Positions 54,776 to 63,680 of a stretch of 64,000 nucleotides of DNA are shown piece by piece. Source of the stretch: Borborobacter arsenicus (GTDB lineage: Bacteria > Pseudomonadota > Alphaproteobacteria > Rhizobiales > Rhizobiaceae). The stretch lies in assembly GCF_003934165.1 (NCBI RefSeq), contig NZ_RKST01000006.1, positions 62,001 through 126,000 of the forward strand, given 5' to 3'. The notes beneath the pieces are model-generated. The model had not been told where the DNA came from, searched no databases, and saw only the letters and a program-made list of their open reading frames with translations. Position numbers and translations under genes: made by a program. Each line of letters opens with the position of its first letter. Position 1 is the stretch's first letter.

Positions 54776-55390
54776 TCAGTGGGCGGCAATGCCCTGACGG
54801 GCGGCGCTGCCCCACACTTCTTCCAGCCGCGCGTCGCGGCCGCAGGCATAGCGGTAATATTTGTAGCGCAGCGGATTCTTCCGATAGTAATCCTGATGAT
54901 AATCCTCGGCCGGCCAGAAGGAAGGTGCGGGCGCAATCTCGGTCGCGACAGGCTTCTTCAGCACAGCCGCAACCGCCGCCTCGGATTTCCGTGCTTCGGC
55001 GAGCTGTTGCATATCGACCGCATAGATGGCGGTGGTGTAGCTGTGGCCGCGGTCGCAGAACTGGCCGCCGCCATCGGTCGGGTCGACCGAATGCCAGAAC
55101 ACGTCGAGCAGCTGATCGTAGCTGACCTTGGCATCGTCGAATTCGATCCTCACCGCCTCGCGATGACCGGCTGCCGTATGGTCCTCATAGGTCGGATTTT
55201 GCGATGTCCCGCCGATATAGCCGGAGGTGGTGGAGATCACGCCCGGCACCGAGTCGAAATCCGATTCCACGCACCAGAAACAGCCGCCGGCAAAGATCGC
55301 CGTCTGCGACTTGGAAAGTGCTGCACCTGCCGGCAACATAAGCGCGGCGGCAAGCGTGAATGTGCTCAGGGTGACGGCCTTGCGAAGCAT
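54776..55390 (-). CDS. msrA: Peptide methionine sulfoxide reductase MsrA, exported
   Basis: Reduces methionine-S-sulfoxide. The 204-aa product starts at 55390 behind AGGAGGA and has a signal peptide (residues 1 to about 27). Then comes the catalytic motif AGGCFWCVES (Cys37), YIGGTSQNPTYED, the HREAVRIEFD strand and EDYHQDYYRKNP. The signal sequence places it in the periplasm, unlike the usual cytoplasmic form. No msrB neighbour is seen. Confidence 0.93.
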   Translation of the reverse strand: MLRKAVTLSTFTLAAALMLPAGAALSKSQTAIFAGGCFWCVESDFDSVPGVISTTSGYIGGTSQNPTYEDHTAAGHREAVRIEFDDAKVSYDQLLDVFWHSVDPTDGGGQFCDRGHSYTTAIYAVDMQQLAEARKSEAAVAAVLKKPVATEIAPAPSFWPAEDYHQDYYRKNPLRYKYYRYACGRDARLEEVWGSAARQGIAAH

Positions 55391-55512
55391 GGAAAAATCC
55401 TCCTGCGGCAAGACCTAACCGACCCGCAAAAACTTTCAAAATCAAGCTGGAACACGCTCGCGTGATTTAGGCGTGCCACGAAATGCTCCAGAGCTGATCT
55501 TCGACCCTAAGC

Positions 55513-56148
55513 TCAGGCGCTCAGCGCATCCAGGCGTGCGCGCAAGACGGCGACTTCTTCCTCCAGCGCCTCGATCCGGGTGACAAGATCCGATGCCGGC
55601 TGGGAAGCTGTGCCGCGCTGAGCTGCAAGTGCGGCAACATCGACCGCCCCACTCAAGAGATGGGCGTAGCGGTCCTCGCGCTGGCCAGGACCGCGCCCGA
55701 CCTCTTGCACCAGCGCCGGGCGCTTGCCGATCAGCATGTCAAGCTCGCCGCGAAGGTCGTCCACGGACGGAAACCGCGCCATGCGCTCGCTGCGCGCCAG
55801 AAGCTCATTGGCCGTCTGCGGCCCGCGCAGCAGAAGCAGGCCCAGAATGGCGATTTGCTGCGAAGTCAGTGAAAAGCGCTGCGCGGCAAGATGCTCGTAG
55901 CGCTCGACCCGCGAACCGAAGACCTGGCGCACCAGTTGCTTCTGTTCCAGCAGCTTCAGCGCCCGGTGCACCTCCATCTGTTCCAGGACCATGACCGGCT
56001 CACGGGCCGTCTTCTGGTTGGCGGCGGCATGGGCGGCGTTGAGCGTGAGCGGATAGACGTCGGGCGTCAGCTCCTTCTTCTCGATCAGGCAGCCAAGCAC
56101 GCGGGCTTCGGAGGGGGTGAGGACGGGGAGATCGGTTGTAGCTTCCAT
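55513..56148 (-). CDS. YceH/DUF480 family protein
   Basis: A 211-aa protein with two winged-helix domains of the DUF480 (YceH) family: LTPSEARVLGCLIEKKELTP at residues 9-28, NQKTAREPVM, and LRGPQTANELLARSERM in the second half. A C-terminal coiled-coil stretch, IEALEEEVAVLRARLDALSA, closes it. The start at 56148 (MEATTD) is preferred. The function of the family is not established; the fold suggests DNA binding. Confidence 0.9.
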   Translation of the reverse strand: MEATTDLPVLTPSEARVLGCLIEKKELTPDVYPLTLNAAHAAANQKTAREPVMVLEQMEVHRALKLLEQKQLVRQVFGSRVERYEHLAAQRFSLTSQQIAILGLLLLRGPQTANELLARSERMARFPSVDDLRGELDMLIGKRPALVQEVGRGPGQREDRYAHLLSGAVDVAALAAQRGTASQPASDLVTRIEALEEEVAVLRARLDALSA

Positions 56149-56242
56149 GCCGCAGCTATTGGCACAAAACAACCGGCGCAACAACATTCCCGCAAACCAG
56201 TCCGGAATTCCCGACCGGCCTACGGAAAGGACAATTCTCCGT

Positions 56243-56280
56243 CAAAAGAAAAGAGCGCGACGACGTTTGGTCGGCGCGCT
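56243..56280 (-). terminator. Rho-independent terminator of the sdh operon
   Basis: On the minus strand AGCGCGCCGAC pairs with GTCGTCGCGCT (one bulge) around CAAAC and is followed by CTTTTCTTTT. It lies 43 bp after the sdhB stop. Confidence 0.85.
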
Positions 56281-56323
56281 CCGATGGTTCGAAGTCAGGC
56301 GTTGGTCCGCAAGGGGGGAAGGG

Positions 56324-57103
56324 CTAAACCCTTCGCTCCACCATCATCTTCTTGATCTCGGCGATCGCCTTGGCCGGATTGAGGCCCTTGGGGCAGGTCT
56401 GCGCGCAATTCATGATGGTGTGGCAGCGATAGAGCCGGAACGGATCTTCCAGATTGTCGAGCCGCTCGCCGGTCGCCTCGTCGCGTGAGTCGATCAGCCA
56501 GCGATAGGCCTGCAGTAGCACCGCCGGTCCGAGATAGCGGTCGCCGTTCCACCAATAGCTCGGGCAGGAGGTGGAGCAGCAGGCGCACAGGATGCACTCA
56601 TAGAGGCCGTCGAGTTTGGCGCGGTCGTCATGGCTTTGCAGCCATTCCTTGGCCGGCTCCGGCGACACCGTCTTCAGCCACGGCTCGATCGAGGCATGCT
56701 GGGCGTAGAAATTGGTGAGGTCCGGAACGAGGTCCTTGACCACCGGCATATGCGGCAACGGATAGATCTTCACCGCGCCGGAAATGTCGTCGCAGCCCTT
56801 GGTGCAGGCGAGCGTGTTGGAGCCGTCGATATTCATCGCGCAGGAGCCGCAAATGCCTTCGCGGCAGGAGCGGCGCAGCGTCAGCGTCGGGTCGATCTTG
56901 TTTTTGATCCAGAGCAGTGCGTCGAGCACCATCGGCCCGCAATCGTCCATGTCGACGAAATAGGTGTCGATGCTCGGATTCTCGTCATCGTCCGGCGACC
57001 AGCGATAGATGCGGTATTCGCGCAGATTGGTCGCGCCTTCCGGCTTCGGCCAGGTTTTTCCCTGCTTGATCTGGGAATTCTTGGGAAGTGCGAGTTCGAC
57101 CAT
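56324..57103 (-). CDS. sdhB: Succinate dehydrogenase iron-sulfur subunit
   Basis: Electron-transfer subunit of respiratory complex II. The 259-aa protein carries the [2Fe-2S] ligands Cys80, Cys85, Cys88 and Cys100. The cysteines of the [4Fe-4S] and [3Fe-4S] clusters are at 170/173/176/180 and 227/233/237 ([22 protein letters not shown]). It is the last gene of sdhCDAB, 17 bp after sdhA, and is followed by a terminator. Confidence 0.98.
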   Translation of the reverse strand: MVELALPKNSQIKQGKTWPKPEGATNLREYRIYRWSPDDDENPSIDTYFVDMDDCGPMVLDALLWIKNKIDPTLTLRRSCREGICGSCAMNIDGSNTLACTKGCDDISGAVKIYPLPHMPVVKDLVPDLTNFYAQHASIEPWLKTVSPEPAKEWLQSHDDRAKLDGLYECILCACCSTSCPSYWWNGDRYLGPAVLLQAYRWLIDSRDEATGERLDNLEDPFRLYRCHTIMNCAQTCPKGLNPAKAIAEIKKMMVERRV

Positions 57104-57120
57104 CTCTGCTCAGTCCTCGA

Positions 57121-58965
57121 TCAATATACCCGCGCCTTGGGCGCGATCTTGGCCCGGCTGATGCCGCCTTCTTCTTCGCTCAGCAGCGGCTCGGTATGAA
57201 CCGGGCGATAGCTCAGCGTGACGGTGCCGTCCTCGGCCAGATGGGCCAATGTATGCTTGCGCCAATTGGCGTCGTCGCGCTCGGAGAAGTCCTCGCGCGC
57301 ATGCGCCCCGCGGCTTTCCTTGCGGGCCTCGGCGCCGTAGACGGTGGTGATGGCGTTGGCCATCAGGTTCTCCAGCTCCAGCGTCTCCACCAGGTCGGAA
57401 TTCCAGATCATCGAGCGGTCGAAGACCTTGAGGTCCTTCAACTCGCCCCAGATCGCCGACACGCGCTTGCATCCCTCCTCGAGGGTTTCCTGGGTACGGA
57501 AGACGGCGGCGTCTTCCTGCATGGCGCGCTGCATTTTCTCACGCAGCACGGCAGTCGGCGTGCCACCATCGGCATGGCGCAGCCGGTCGAAGCGATCCAT
57601 GATCTTGTCGACCGCCTTTTCGTTGATCGCCGGGATCGGTGCCGCACGGTCGATCACCTCGCCAGCGCGGATGGCGGCGGCACGACCGAACACGACCAGG
57701 TCGATCAGCGAGTTGGAGCCGAGCCGGTTGGCGCCGTGGACGGACGCGCAGCCCGCTTCGCCCACCGCCATCAGGCCAGGCTGGACGCGGTCGGGATCGT
57801 CGGTGGTCGGATTGAGAACCTCGCCCCAGTAATTGGTGGGGACGCCGCCCATATTGTAGTGCACGGTCGGCAACACCGGGATCGGCTCGCGGGTGACGTC
57901 GACGCCGGCGAAGATCTTGGCCGATTCGGAGATGCCCGGCAGGCGTTCATGCAGCACGGCCGGGTCGAGATGGTCGAGATGCAGGAAGATGTGATCCTTG
58001 TTCTTGCCCACGCCCCGGCCTTCACGGATTTCCATCGTCATGCAGCGCGAAACCACGTCGCGCGAGGCAAGGTCCTTGGCCGACGGCGCGTAGCGCTCCA
58101 TGAAGCGCTCGCCCTCGGAGTTGACGAGATAGCCGCCTTCGCCGCGCGCGCCCTCGGTGATGAGGCAGCCCGCTCCATAGATGCCGGTCGGGTGGAACTG
58201 CACGAACTCCATGTCCTGCAGCGCAAGGCCGGCACGCGCGGCCATGCCGCCGCCATCGCCCGTGCAGGTATGCGCGGAGGTGGCGGAGAAATAGGAGCGG
58301 CCATAGCCGCCCGTCGCCAGCACGACCATCTTGGCCGAGAAGCGGTGAATGGTGCCGTCATCGAGGTTCCAGGCGACGACGCCGGTGCATACGCCATCCG
58401 TCATGATGAGGTCGAGCGCGAAATATTCGATGAAGAACTGCGCATTGTGCTTCAGCGACTGGCCGTAAAGCGTATGCAGGATCGCGTGTCCGGTCCGGTC
58501 GGCGGCTGCGCAGGTGCGCTGCACGGGCGGACCGTCGCCGAAATTCTGCATGTGGCCGCCGAAGGGCCGCTGATAGATCCGGCCTTCCTCGGTGCGCGAG
58601 AAGGGAACGCCGTAATGCTCCAGTTCGTAGACGGCCGCAGGCGCCTGGCGCACCATATATTCCATGGCGTCCATGTCGCCGAGCCAGTCGGAGCCCTTGA
58701 CGGTGTCATACATATGCCACTGCCAATTGTCCGGCCCCATATTGGACAGCGAGGCGGCAATGCCGCCTTGCGCGGCGACCGTGTGCGAGCGGGTCGGGAA
58801 GACCTTGGTGATACAGGCTGTCTTCAACCCCTGCTCGGCCATGCCGAGGGTGGCGCGAAGGCCCGATCCACCGGCCCCGACGACCACGACGTCGAATTTG
58901 TGATCGACGAAGGTGTAGCCTTTGCCGGCCGAGGCAGAACGCGTTCCAGTTTGATCCTTGGCCAC
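57121..58965 (-). CDS. sdhA: Succinate dehydrogenase flavoprotein subunit
   Basis: Oxidises succinate to fumarate at the inner face of the membrane. The 614-aa product has the FAD motif GAGGSG (30-35), and the flavin-linking histidine is in [12 protein letters not shown] (His61). Active-site stretches [20 protein letters not shown] and [17 protein letters not shown] are present. The start lies 2 bp from the sdhD stop. Confidence 0.98.
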   Translation of the reverse strand: MAKDQTGTRSASAGKGYTFVDHKFDVVVVGAGGSGLRATLGMAEQGLKTACITKVFPTRSHTVAAQGGIAASLSNMGPDNWQWHMYDTVKGSDWLGDMDAMEYMVRQAPAAVYELEHYGVPFSRTEEGRIYQRPFGGHMQNFGDGPPVQRTCAAADRTGHAILHTLYGQSLKHNAQFFIEYFALDLIMTDGVCTGVVAWNLDDGTIHRFSAKMVVLATGGYGRSYFSATSAHTCTGDGGGMAARAGLALQDMEFVQFHPTGIYGAGCLITEGARGEGGYLVNSEGERFMERYAPSAKDLASRDVVSRCMTMEIREGRGVGKNKDHIFLHLDHLDPAVLHERLPGISESAKIFAGVDVTREPIPVLPTVHYNMGGVPTNYWGEVLNPTTDDPDRVQPGLMAVGEAGCASVHGANRLGSNSLIDLVVFGRAAAIRAGEVIDRAAPIPAINEKAVDKIMDRFDRLRHADGGTPTAVLREKMQRAMQEDAAVFRTQETLEEGCKRVSAIWGELKDLKVFDRSMIWNSDLVETLELENLMANAITTVYGAEARKESRGAHAREDFSERDDANWRKHTLAHLAEDGTVTLSYRPVHTEPLLSEEEGGISRAKIAPKARVY

Positions 58966-58967
58966 TG

Positions 58968-59357
58968 TCAGCCCCCGAATACCAGTTTGAGCAGCGCGAA
59001 AATCGAAGCAAAACCGACCACGACGCTAAAGAACGTGTTGAGCATGATCAACGTGACCCTGGCGCCATGGCCATGGACATAGTCCTCGATGATGACCTGC
59101 ATGCCGAGCCGCATGTGATAGAGGCCGGAGAACAGGACCAGGGACAAGATCAGTGCCACGAAGGGGTTCGACAGCACCGACCGCACCTGGGCGTAGTCGG
59201 CGCCGTTGAGCGAAATCAGCAGCCCGACAAAGAACAGGACGAGCGGAATATTGGCCACCGCCGTCAGGCGCTGGCGCCAGAAATGCTCCGTGCCTTCCTT
59301 GGCCGAACCGAGGCCGCGGACCTTGCCGAGAGGGGTGCGCATATCGTTCATCTTCAT
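58968..59357 (-). CDS. sdhD: Succinate dehydrogenase membrane anchor subunit
   Basis: A 129-aa protein with three transmembrane helices (about residues 33-52, 64-82 and 99-122). The heme b/quinone stretch is [20 protein letters not shown], with the conserved His and the Asp-Tyr pair. The start overlaps the sdhC stop by ATGA. Confidence 0.95.
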   Translation of the reverse strand: MKMNDMRTPLGKVRGLGSAKEGTEHFWRQRLTAVANIPLVLFFVGLLISLNGADYAQVRSVLSNPFVALILSLVLFSGLYHMRLGMQVIIEDYVHGHGARVTLIMLNTFFSVVVGFASIFALLKLVFGG

Positions 59358-59758
59358 GCCCCCCGCGCCATATAGCCGGCAATCCAGATGAGCACGGTCA
59401 ACGCGACGGAGGCGACGAGGGTCGCCCAGCCGATCTTGCTGGCGGTGTGCTTTTCAAGCCCGGCACCGGTATCCCAGACCAGATGGCGCACGCCACCCGC
59501 CAGATGATGCATCAGCGCCCATGTGTATCCGAACAGAACCAGCCGGCCGAACCAGGAGCCGAAAATGCCATTGACGAAATCGAAATACTGCTCGGACACC
59601 GCCGCGGCGATCAGCCACCAGGCAACCAGCAGCGTGCCGAAATAAAGCGCTCCGCCGGTGATGCGATGCAGGATCGACATCGTCATGGTGATCGGCGGCT
59701 TGTAGATGGTCAGATGGGGCGAGAGCGGCCTCGCCCGGGTGGCTGGTGACTTGCTCAT
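59354..59758 (-). CDS. sdhC: Succinate dehydrogenase cytochrome b556 subunit
   Basis: A 134-aa membrane subunit with three helices. It has the quinone-site motif [20 protein letters not shown] followed by ITGG, and the heme-ligating His in [18 protein letters not shown]. It is the first gene of the operon; a candidate promoter lies about 80 bp upstream. Confidence 0.97.
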   Translation of the reverse strand: MSKSPATRARPLSPHLTIYKPPITMTMSILHRITGGALYFGTLLVAWWLIAAAVSEQYFDFVNGIFGSWFGRLVLFGYTWALMHHLAGGVRHLVWDTGAGLEKHTASKIGWATLVASVALTVLIWIAGYMARGA

Positions 59759-59836
59759 GGCTCCCCTTTCCGGCGCCCGGGATTCCGATGCGCGAAAGCG
59801 ACTGCCCCTTTTCGGAATACGACTTCGGACAGCCGG

Positions 59837-59865
59837 CTTCTAATGCTCTTTTCGCACCGCGTCAA
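59837..59865 (-). promoter_or_regulatory. Candidate promoter of sdhCDAB
   Basis: On the minus strand TTGACG is followed after 17 bp by TAGAAG. It leaves a leader of about 70 nt before the sdhC start. Confidence 0.45.
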
Positions 59866-60029
59866 AGGCTCAAAGCTGTTTGCATGCATCTATTACGGGA
59901 GAGCCGATCCCTTTCAAAGCATGCAATTAGCTTCAAATCGATTGAAGCCGACCTACAATTAGCGGTTGGAGCTTAAGGGAGTTTCAGCCTTAGACGAAAG
60001 ACTGATCTGTTGCACCGCACACAAGCGAA

Positions 60030-60377
60030 TCAGCGCCTGCAGGTCAGGGGCGTCTTACCGTTTTTCATGTAAAGCGCTTCCTCGCCTTCCAGCACCAGCG
60101 CATAGGGCGTCTGGCCGTAGCGGGAGCGTTGCGAGGCGGGTGCAGCCGGCAATTCGACCTGCTCGCCTTCAGGGTCGGTCAGTCGCACGGACGCGCCGAA
60201 ATTCTCTATCGTCAGGCTCACGCCCGATTCGCATCGATAGGTTGCTTGCGCTGGCTGGACGGCAGCGGTGGCAACCTCACCTCCATCACCCTGCGAAACG
60301 CAGGAAGCCAGCAAAACCACGGCCAATAGCAGCGCCGAGTTGCCCGGCAGCCTGCCGAAATCACGTTTATCCGCCAT
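60030..60377 (-). CDS. MliC-family lipoprotein (candidate c-type lysozyme inhibitor)
   Basis: A 115-aa lipoprotein: signal peptide with the lipobox LLASC (Cys26). An MliC-like beta domain follows with the first cysteine in ATYRCESGVSLTIENFGASV and the partner in KTPLTCRR at the C-terminus. The central YALVLEGEEALYMKNGKTP matches the inhibitory loop region of MliC/PliC proteins. Anchored in a membrane facing the periplasm, it would protect peptidoglycan from host lysozyme; activity is inferred. It is divergent from the secreted-protein gene at 60597. Confidence 0.8.
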   Translation of the reverse strand: MADKRDFGRLPGNSALLLAVVLLASCVSQGDGGEVATAAVQPAQATYRCESGVSLTIENFGASVRLTDPEGEQVELPAAPASQRSRYGQTPYALVLEGEEALYMKNGKTPLTCRR

Positions 60378-60541
60378 GCGTATCGCTATCCTCGTCGTTC
60401 GAAGAATCGCCCCCGCGCAGTTGGACCCGCGATGGAACGCTTCTTTTTGTGGCGATGAAAAGGCGCTCTTAGCGGGCAGCGGCCAAATTAACCATACCGG
60501 CTAATTTTTGGACGGCGCACCACACCCCCTCTTAACAAAGG

Positions 60542-60556
60542 TTAACAAAGCGTTAA
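60542..60556 (+). promoter_or_regulatory. CtrA-binding site
   Basis: TTAA-CAAAGCG-TTAA is a perfect TTAA-N7-TTAA CtrA box. An extra TTAA half-site lies at 60532-60535, 6 bp upstream. It ends 40 bp before the ATG of the secreted-protein gene at 60597, in the core promoter position. Confidence 0.7.
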
Positions 60557-60596
60557 TTCTTCTCTCGGGAACGTTCCGGTCCAAAGGAGATGGCGC

Positions 60597-60944
60597 ATGC
60601 GGTTGGGAAAGCTCGAAACATGGCTCCTGCCGGCGCTCGCGGCCGGTTTCGCCATCGGCCTTGCAGCACCGGCGACGGCAGGCGGTGACCGCGTATATGC
60701 AGACAGTTTCGGCAATCTCGTCATCAACAGTGGGGCCGGCTACAAGCGGATCATAGTCGGCCAGGGCCAACAGGCGCGGGAACTGTCGCGATATATGCGA
60801 GACCACGATCCGCGGGTCGTCTATCTTGACGAGGCGGAAAAGACAGCTGGTTGCTTTCGCCCACCGGTGCTGGTGAAAGGCCGCAGCTACATGTACGGCT
60901 TCGACCAGGGCGTGATCCCGCTCAGGGGCGGCCCCTGCCGGTAA
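60597..60944 (+). CDS. Small secreted hypothetical protein, likely CtrA-regulated
   Basis: A 115-aa protein with a signal peptide (LLPALAAGFAIGLAAPATAG, cleavage near residue 29). The mature part is about 86 residues with two cysteines (AGCFRPP and GGPCR, likely a disulfide) and the stretches GNLVINSGAGYKRIIVGQGQ and GRSYMYGFDQGVIPLRGG. I do not recognise the family. ATG 60597 follows AAAGGAG. The CtrA box suggests cell-cycle-linked expression, perhaps for an envelope or surface role. Confidence 0.75.
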   Translation: MRLGKLETWLLPALAAGFAIGLAAPATAGGDRVYADSFGNLVINSGAGYKRIIVGQGQQARELSRYMRDHDPRVVYLDEAEKTAGCFRPPVLVKGRSYMYGFDQGVIPLRGGPCR

Positions 60945-60992
60945 CGGTCCAACGACTATATGAAGCGCGCCGCCCTTGCTTGACGCCGCCGA

Positions 60993-62189
60993 TCAGTGCG
61001 GCAGCGTCGATATACCGGGCCTTCCAGGCATGGGCGGCGTGAATGCAAGGCGCACGCAGTCGCGGCCATCCTTCTTGGCCTCGTAAAGGGCTTTGTCGGC
61101 ACGGATCAGGAGTTCCGAAAGCGTTTCACCGGCGGCATATTCAGCCACCCCGAAGCTTGCCGTCACGCGCTGGCTGTCCGGAAGGCCGCTGATCGGCAGG
61201 CCGGAAAAGGCGCTGCGGGCGCCTTCGGCAAAAAGCCTGGCCGCCGTTAGATTGGTGCCGGGCAGGATGACTGCGAATTCCTCGCCGCCGATCCGGCCGG
61301 CCAAATGGTGCTCGGCAGCCGTGTGCAGAAAGCTTGCAAATCGCTTGATCACGCTGTCGCCCGAGGCATGGCCGAAATTGTCGTTTATCGCCTTGAAGTG
61401 GTCGAGGTCGCACAAAACGAGGGCAAGCGGCGTGCCGCGCCTCTCGGCCATGCGCAATGCAATCTCGGCATGATGCTCGAAGCCGCCGCGATTGAACAGG
61501 CTCGACAGGGAATCGGTCTCCGACAGGGCAGTGACGCCAGTGAGTATGTCGCGCGCCAGGATGACGAGGAGCAGGAGCGCGATCGCCATTGCGAACACCG
61601 TTCCCATCGATTGCGAAAACAGCGCGTAATCGGTGCGGATATATTGCTGCGCGGTGAGGCCGGTGCCGCCCAGAAAGTAAGACAAGAAGGGCTTGCTGAG
61701 GAATTGCAGCGAACTGGCCGCAAGCAGCCACATCAGGAGCGTGTCGAGCCTACCTCGCGCCCGCGCCTTCCAGACGATCCAGGCACCTATGGCCTGCATG
61801 ACGAAATAGGGCGTCTGGTAATACAGCATGCGCGTGAAGGACTGGCGCGGCATGTCCTGGATGGAATAGCAGGCGACGACCGAAACGACGAACACGACAC
61901 CCAGCAGGCGCCAAGGCACCGGTACATGGTATTTTCGTGCCATGCCGACATTGAACAGGGCCATGGCCACCAGAAAGGTGGCGAAGGAGGCAACGATCGC
62001 CAGGCGCGGCGACCCGAAGGTCGCGATGGAGAATTCGACGAGATAGTAGAGCGCGCCGACGGCATAGCAGCAGGCAATCCAGCGCGCCGCCATCTCCTTG
62101 CGGTCATAGACAGCAACCAGCGCAAAGGATGCAGACAACAGACCCGCGACGGCCAGATTGATTGCCAGGATGAATCCTCCGCCATTCAT
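60993..62189 (-). CDS. Membrane-bound diguanylate cyclase (GGDEF), first of two
   Basis: A 398-aa protein starting at 62189 (MNGGGFILAINLAV). Seven or so N-terminal transmembrane helices (residues 5 to about 215) are followed by a GGDEF domain. It has DLDHFKAINDNFGHASGD (261-278) and the active motif GGEEF (301-305), suited to c-di-GMP synthesis. No RxxD inhibitory site precedes the motif, so product feedback at that site is unlikely. A similar gene follows upstream on the same strand at 62319. Confidence 0.9.
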   Translation of the reverse strand: MNGGGFILAINLAVAGLLSASFALVAVYDRKEMAARWIACCYAVGALYYLVEFSIATFGSPRLAIVASFATFLVAMALFNVGMARKYHVPVPWRLLGVVFVVSVVACYSIQDMPRQSFTRMLYYQTPYFVMQAIGAWIVWKARARGRLDTLLMWLLAASSLQFLSKPFLSYFLGGTGLTAQQYIRTDYALFSQSMGTVFAMAIALLLLVILARDILTGVTALSETDSLSSLFNRGGFEHHAEIALRMAERRGTPLALVLCDLDHFKAINDNFGHASGDSVIKRFASFLHTAAEHHLAGRIGGEEFAVILPGTNLTAARLFAEGARSAFSGLPISGLPDSQRVTASFGVAEYAAGETLSELLIRADKALYEAKKDGRDCVRLAFTPPMPGRPGISTLPH

Positions 62190-62318
62190 GCGTCGCGCGC
62201 TCCCTTGTCGGCGGAAACAATCACGTTTCGCCAAAAAAGCGGTTAACGCGCGATTTGCGGGTCGTATTTTTCAGCTGCCAGGCTGATCAATTTTTCGGTT
62301 TCGGCGTGACCCTTGCCC

Positions 62319-63485
62319 TCACGGCCGCAGCGCTGAAGCACTCCGCCCGTTGACATGCTGATGGGCAAGACAGACGCTGTCGCGACCGCCCTTCTTGGCC
62401 TTGTAAAGGGCATCGTCGGCGCGGCAGATCAGCCCGGCAAGGTCTTCGCCCATGCCGAGGGCAGCGACGCCGAAACTTGCGGTGACCCTTCCGGGATTTG
62501 CCGACAGGCCGAGGATACCGTCCCGCGAGAAGGATGCTCTTACGCCTTCGGCAAAAAGCCGCGCCGTCGCCAGGTCGACAGCCGGCAGGACGACCGCAAA
62601 CTCCTCGCCCCCGATGCGGGCAACAACGGCGCCCTTGCCGCCTGCGGCACGCAAATGGGCGCCAAAGGCGGAGATCACCCGGTCGCCGACCGAATGGCCA
62701 TAGGTGTCGTTGATCGCCTTGAAGTGATCGAGATCGGCGAGCACCAGGGCAACCGGCAATCCCTTGCGCACCGACTGATCCAGACAGAGCAGCGCCTCAC
62801 CCTCGAAGCCGCGGCGATTGAGCAGTCCCGACAATGGGTCGGTGTGGGATTCGGTCTGCAACTCCTCAAAAACGTCCATCGCGATGCCGGTGACGAGGCA
62901 AAGGGTGATCAGCACCGAGAAAAGCACCGCTGAGAAATTCAGGAACACCCAGGATGCGGACGTGTAGAAATCCGAATAGCTTTCGTCATAGGAACCATCG
63001 AGCCAGACGGTGATGATAGGGCGGATAAGGAAATTGAACCCGCCCAGGATCGCCACCACCATCAGGGCGCGGTCGGCAAGCTGGTTGCGTACCGATGCGC
63101 GCAATTCGGCCGCCACCACGAAGGCCACCGCCGCGAAGGTGAAATTGACGGCGAAGAGGCGCTTGATCAGGCTCGGATCGACAAACATGAACCATGATAG
63201 GGCCGCCATGCCAACCAGCACCAGGCCGCCAAGGACGGGCCATGGCACCTGCCGGCCCTGACGCGCGATCATCGCCGTCGACAGGCCGAGCACGGCCACC
63301 GCAAACAGCGAATTGGCGAGGAATTTGGTGCCCAGAAGGCCAATTGGCAAAGTCACATAATGGAGCAGGAAACCGCCGCCAACGGCCAGGTAGGAGAGGC
63401 AGAGGATCAGAATATATTTGCGCTGGCGCTGATAGGTCCAAAGCACGAAGAACGCCATCGCCAGGATGGCCGACAGCATCGGCAT
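62319..63485 (-). CDS. Membrane-bound diguanylate cyclase (GGDEF), second of two
   Basis: About 388 aa from the ATG at 63485; a TTG at 63488 is equally possible and the frame stays open further upstream without a clear ribosome binding site. Several transmembrane helices (residues 1 to about 205) precede the GGDEF domain with DLDHFKAINDTYGHSVGD (251-268) and active GGEEF (292-296). No RxxD I-site is seen. Same architecture as the neighbour at 60993-62189 and probably an old duplication. Confidence 0.9.
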   Translation of the reverse strand: MPMLSAILAMAFFVLWTYQRQRKYILILCLSYLAVGGGFLLHYVTLPIGLLGTKFLANSLFAVAVLGLSTAMIARQGRQVPWPVLGGLVLVGMAALSWFMFVDPSLIKRLFAVNFTFAAVAFVVAAELRASVRNQLADRALMVVAILGGFNFLIRPIITVWLDGSYDESYSDFYTSASWVFLNFSAVLFSVLITLCLVTGIAMDVFEELQTESHTDPLSGLLNRRGFEGEALLCLDQSVRKGLPVALVLADLDHFKAINDTYGHSVGDRVISAFGAHLRAAGGKGAVVARIGGEEFAVVLPAVDLATARLFAEGVRASFSRDGILGLSANPGRVTASFGVAALGMGEDLAGLICRADDALYKAKKGGRDSVCLAHQHVNGRSASALRP

Positions 63486-63680
63486 CAAGAATTCAATGAA
63501 TAGTTCCCAGCCCAGGATACTGCCCGCTGCTCCGCCCGCGATAGCAGCACACTAGCGCGAAGGGCCAAACAACCGGTTAAGCGGCAGGCCACAATCCGGC
63601 GCAAAGGCAAAAAAGAGCGGGCATTGTGAGGCGGGGTTCGCTGGGGCGACCGGACAGATGCCGACCGCCCCATGCAAGCT

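Noticed and set aside
57088-59082. 664-codon plus-strand frame across sdhA
   Set aside because: Antisense shadow of sdhA: Arg/His/Asp-rich translation with no family features.
63489-63680. Terminator after leuC
   Set aside because: GC-rich inverted segments exist but the stems have mismatches and are not directly followed by a T-run on the minus strand.
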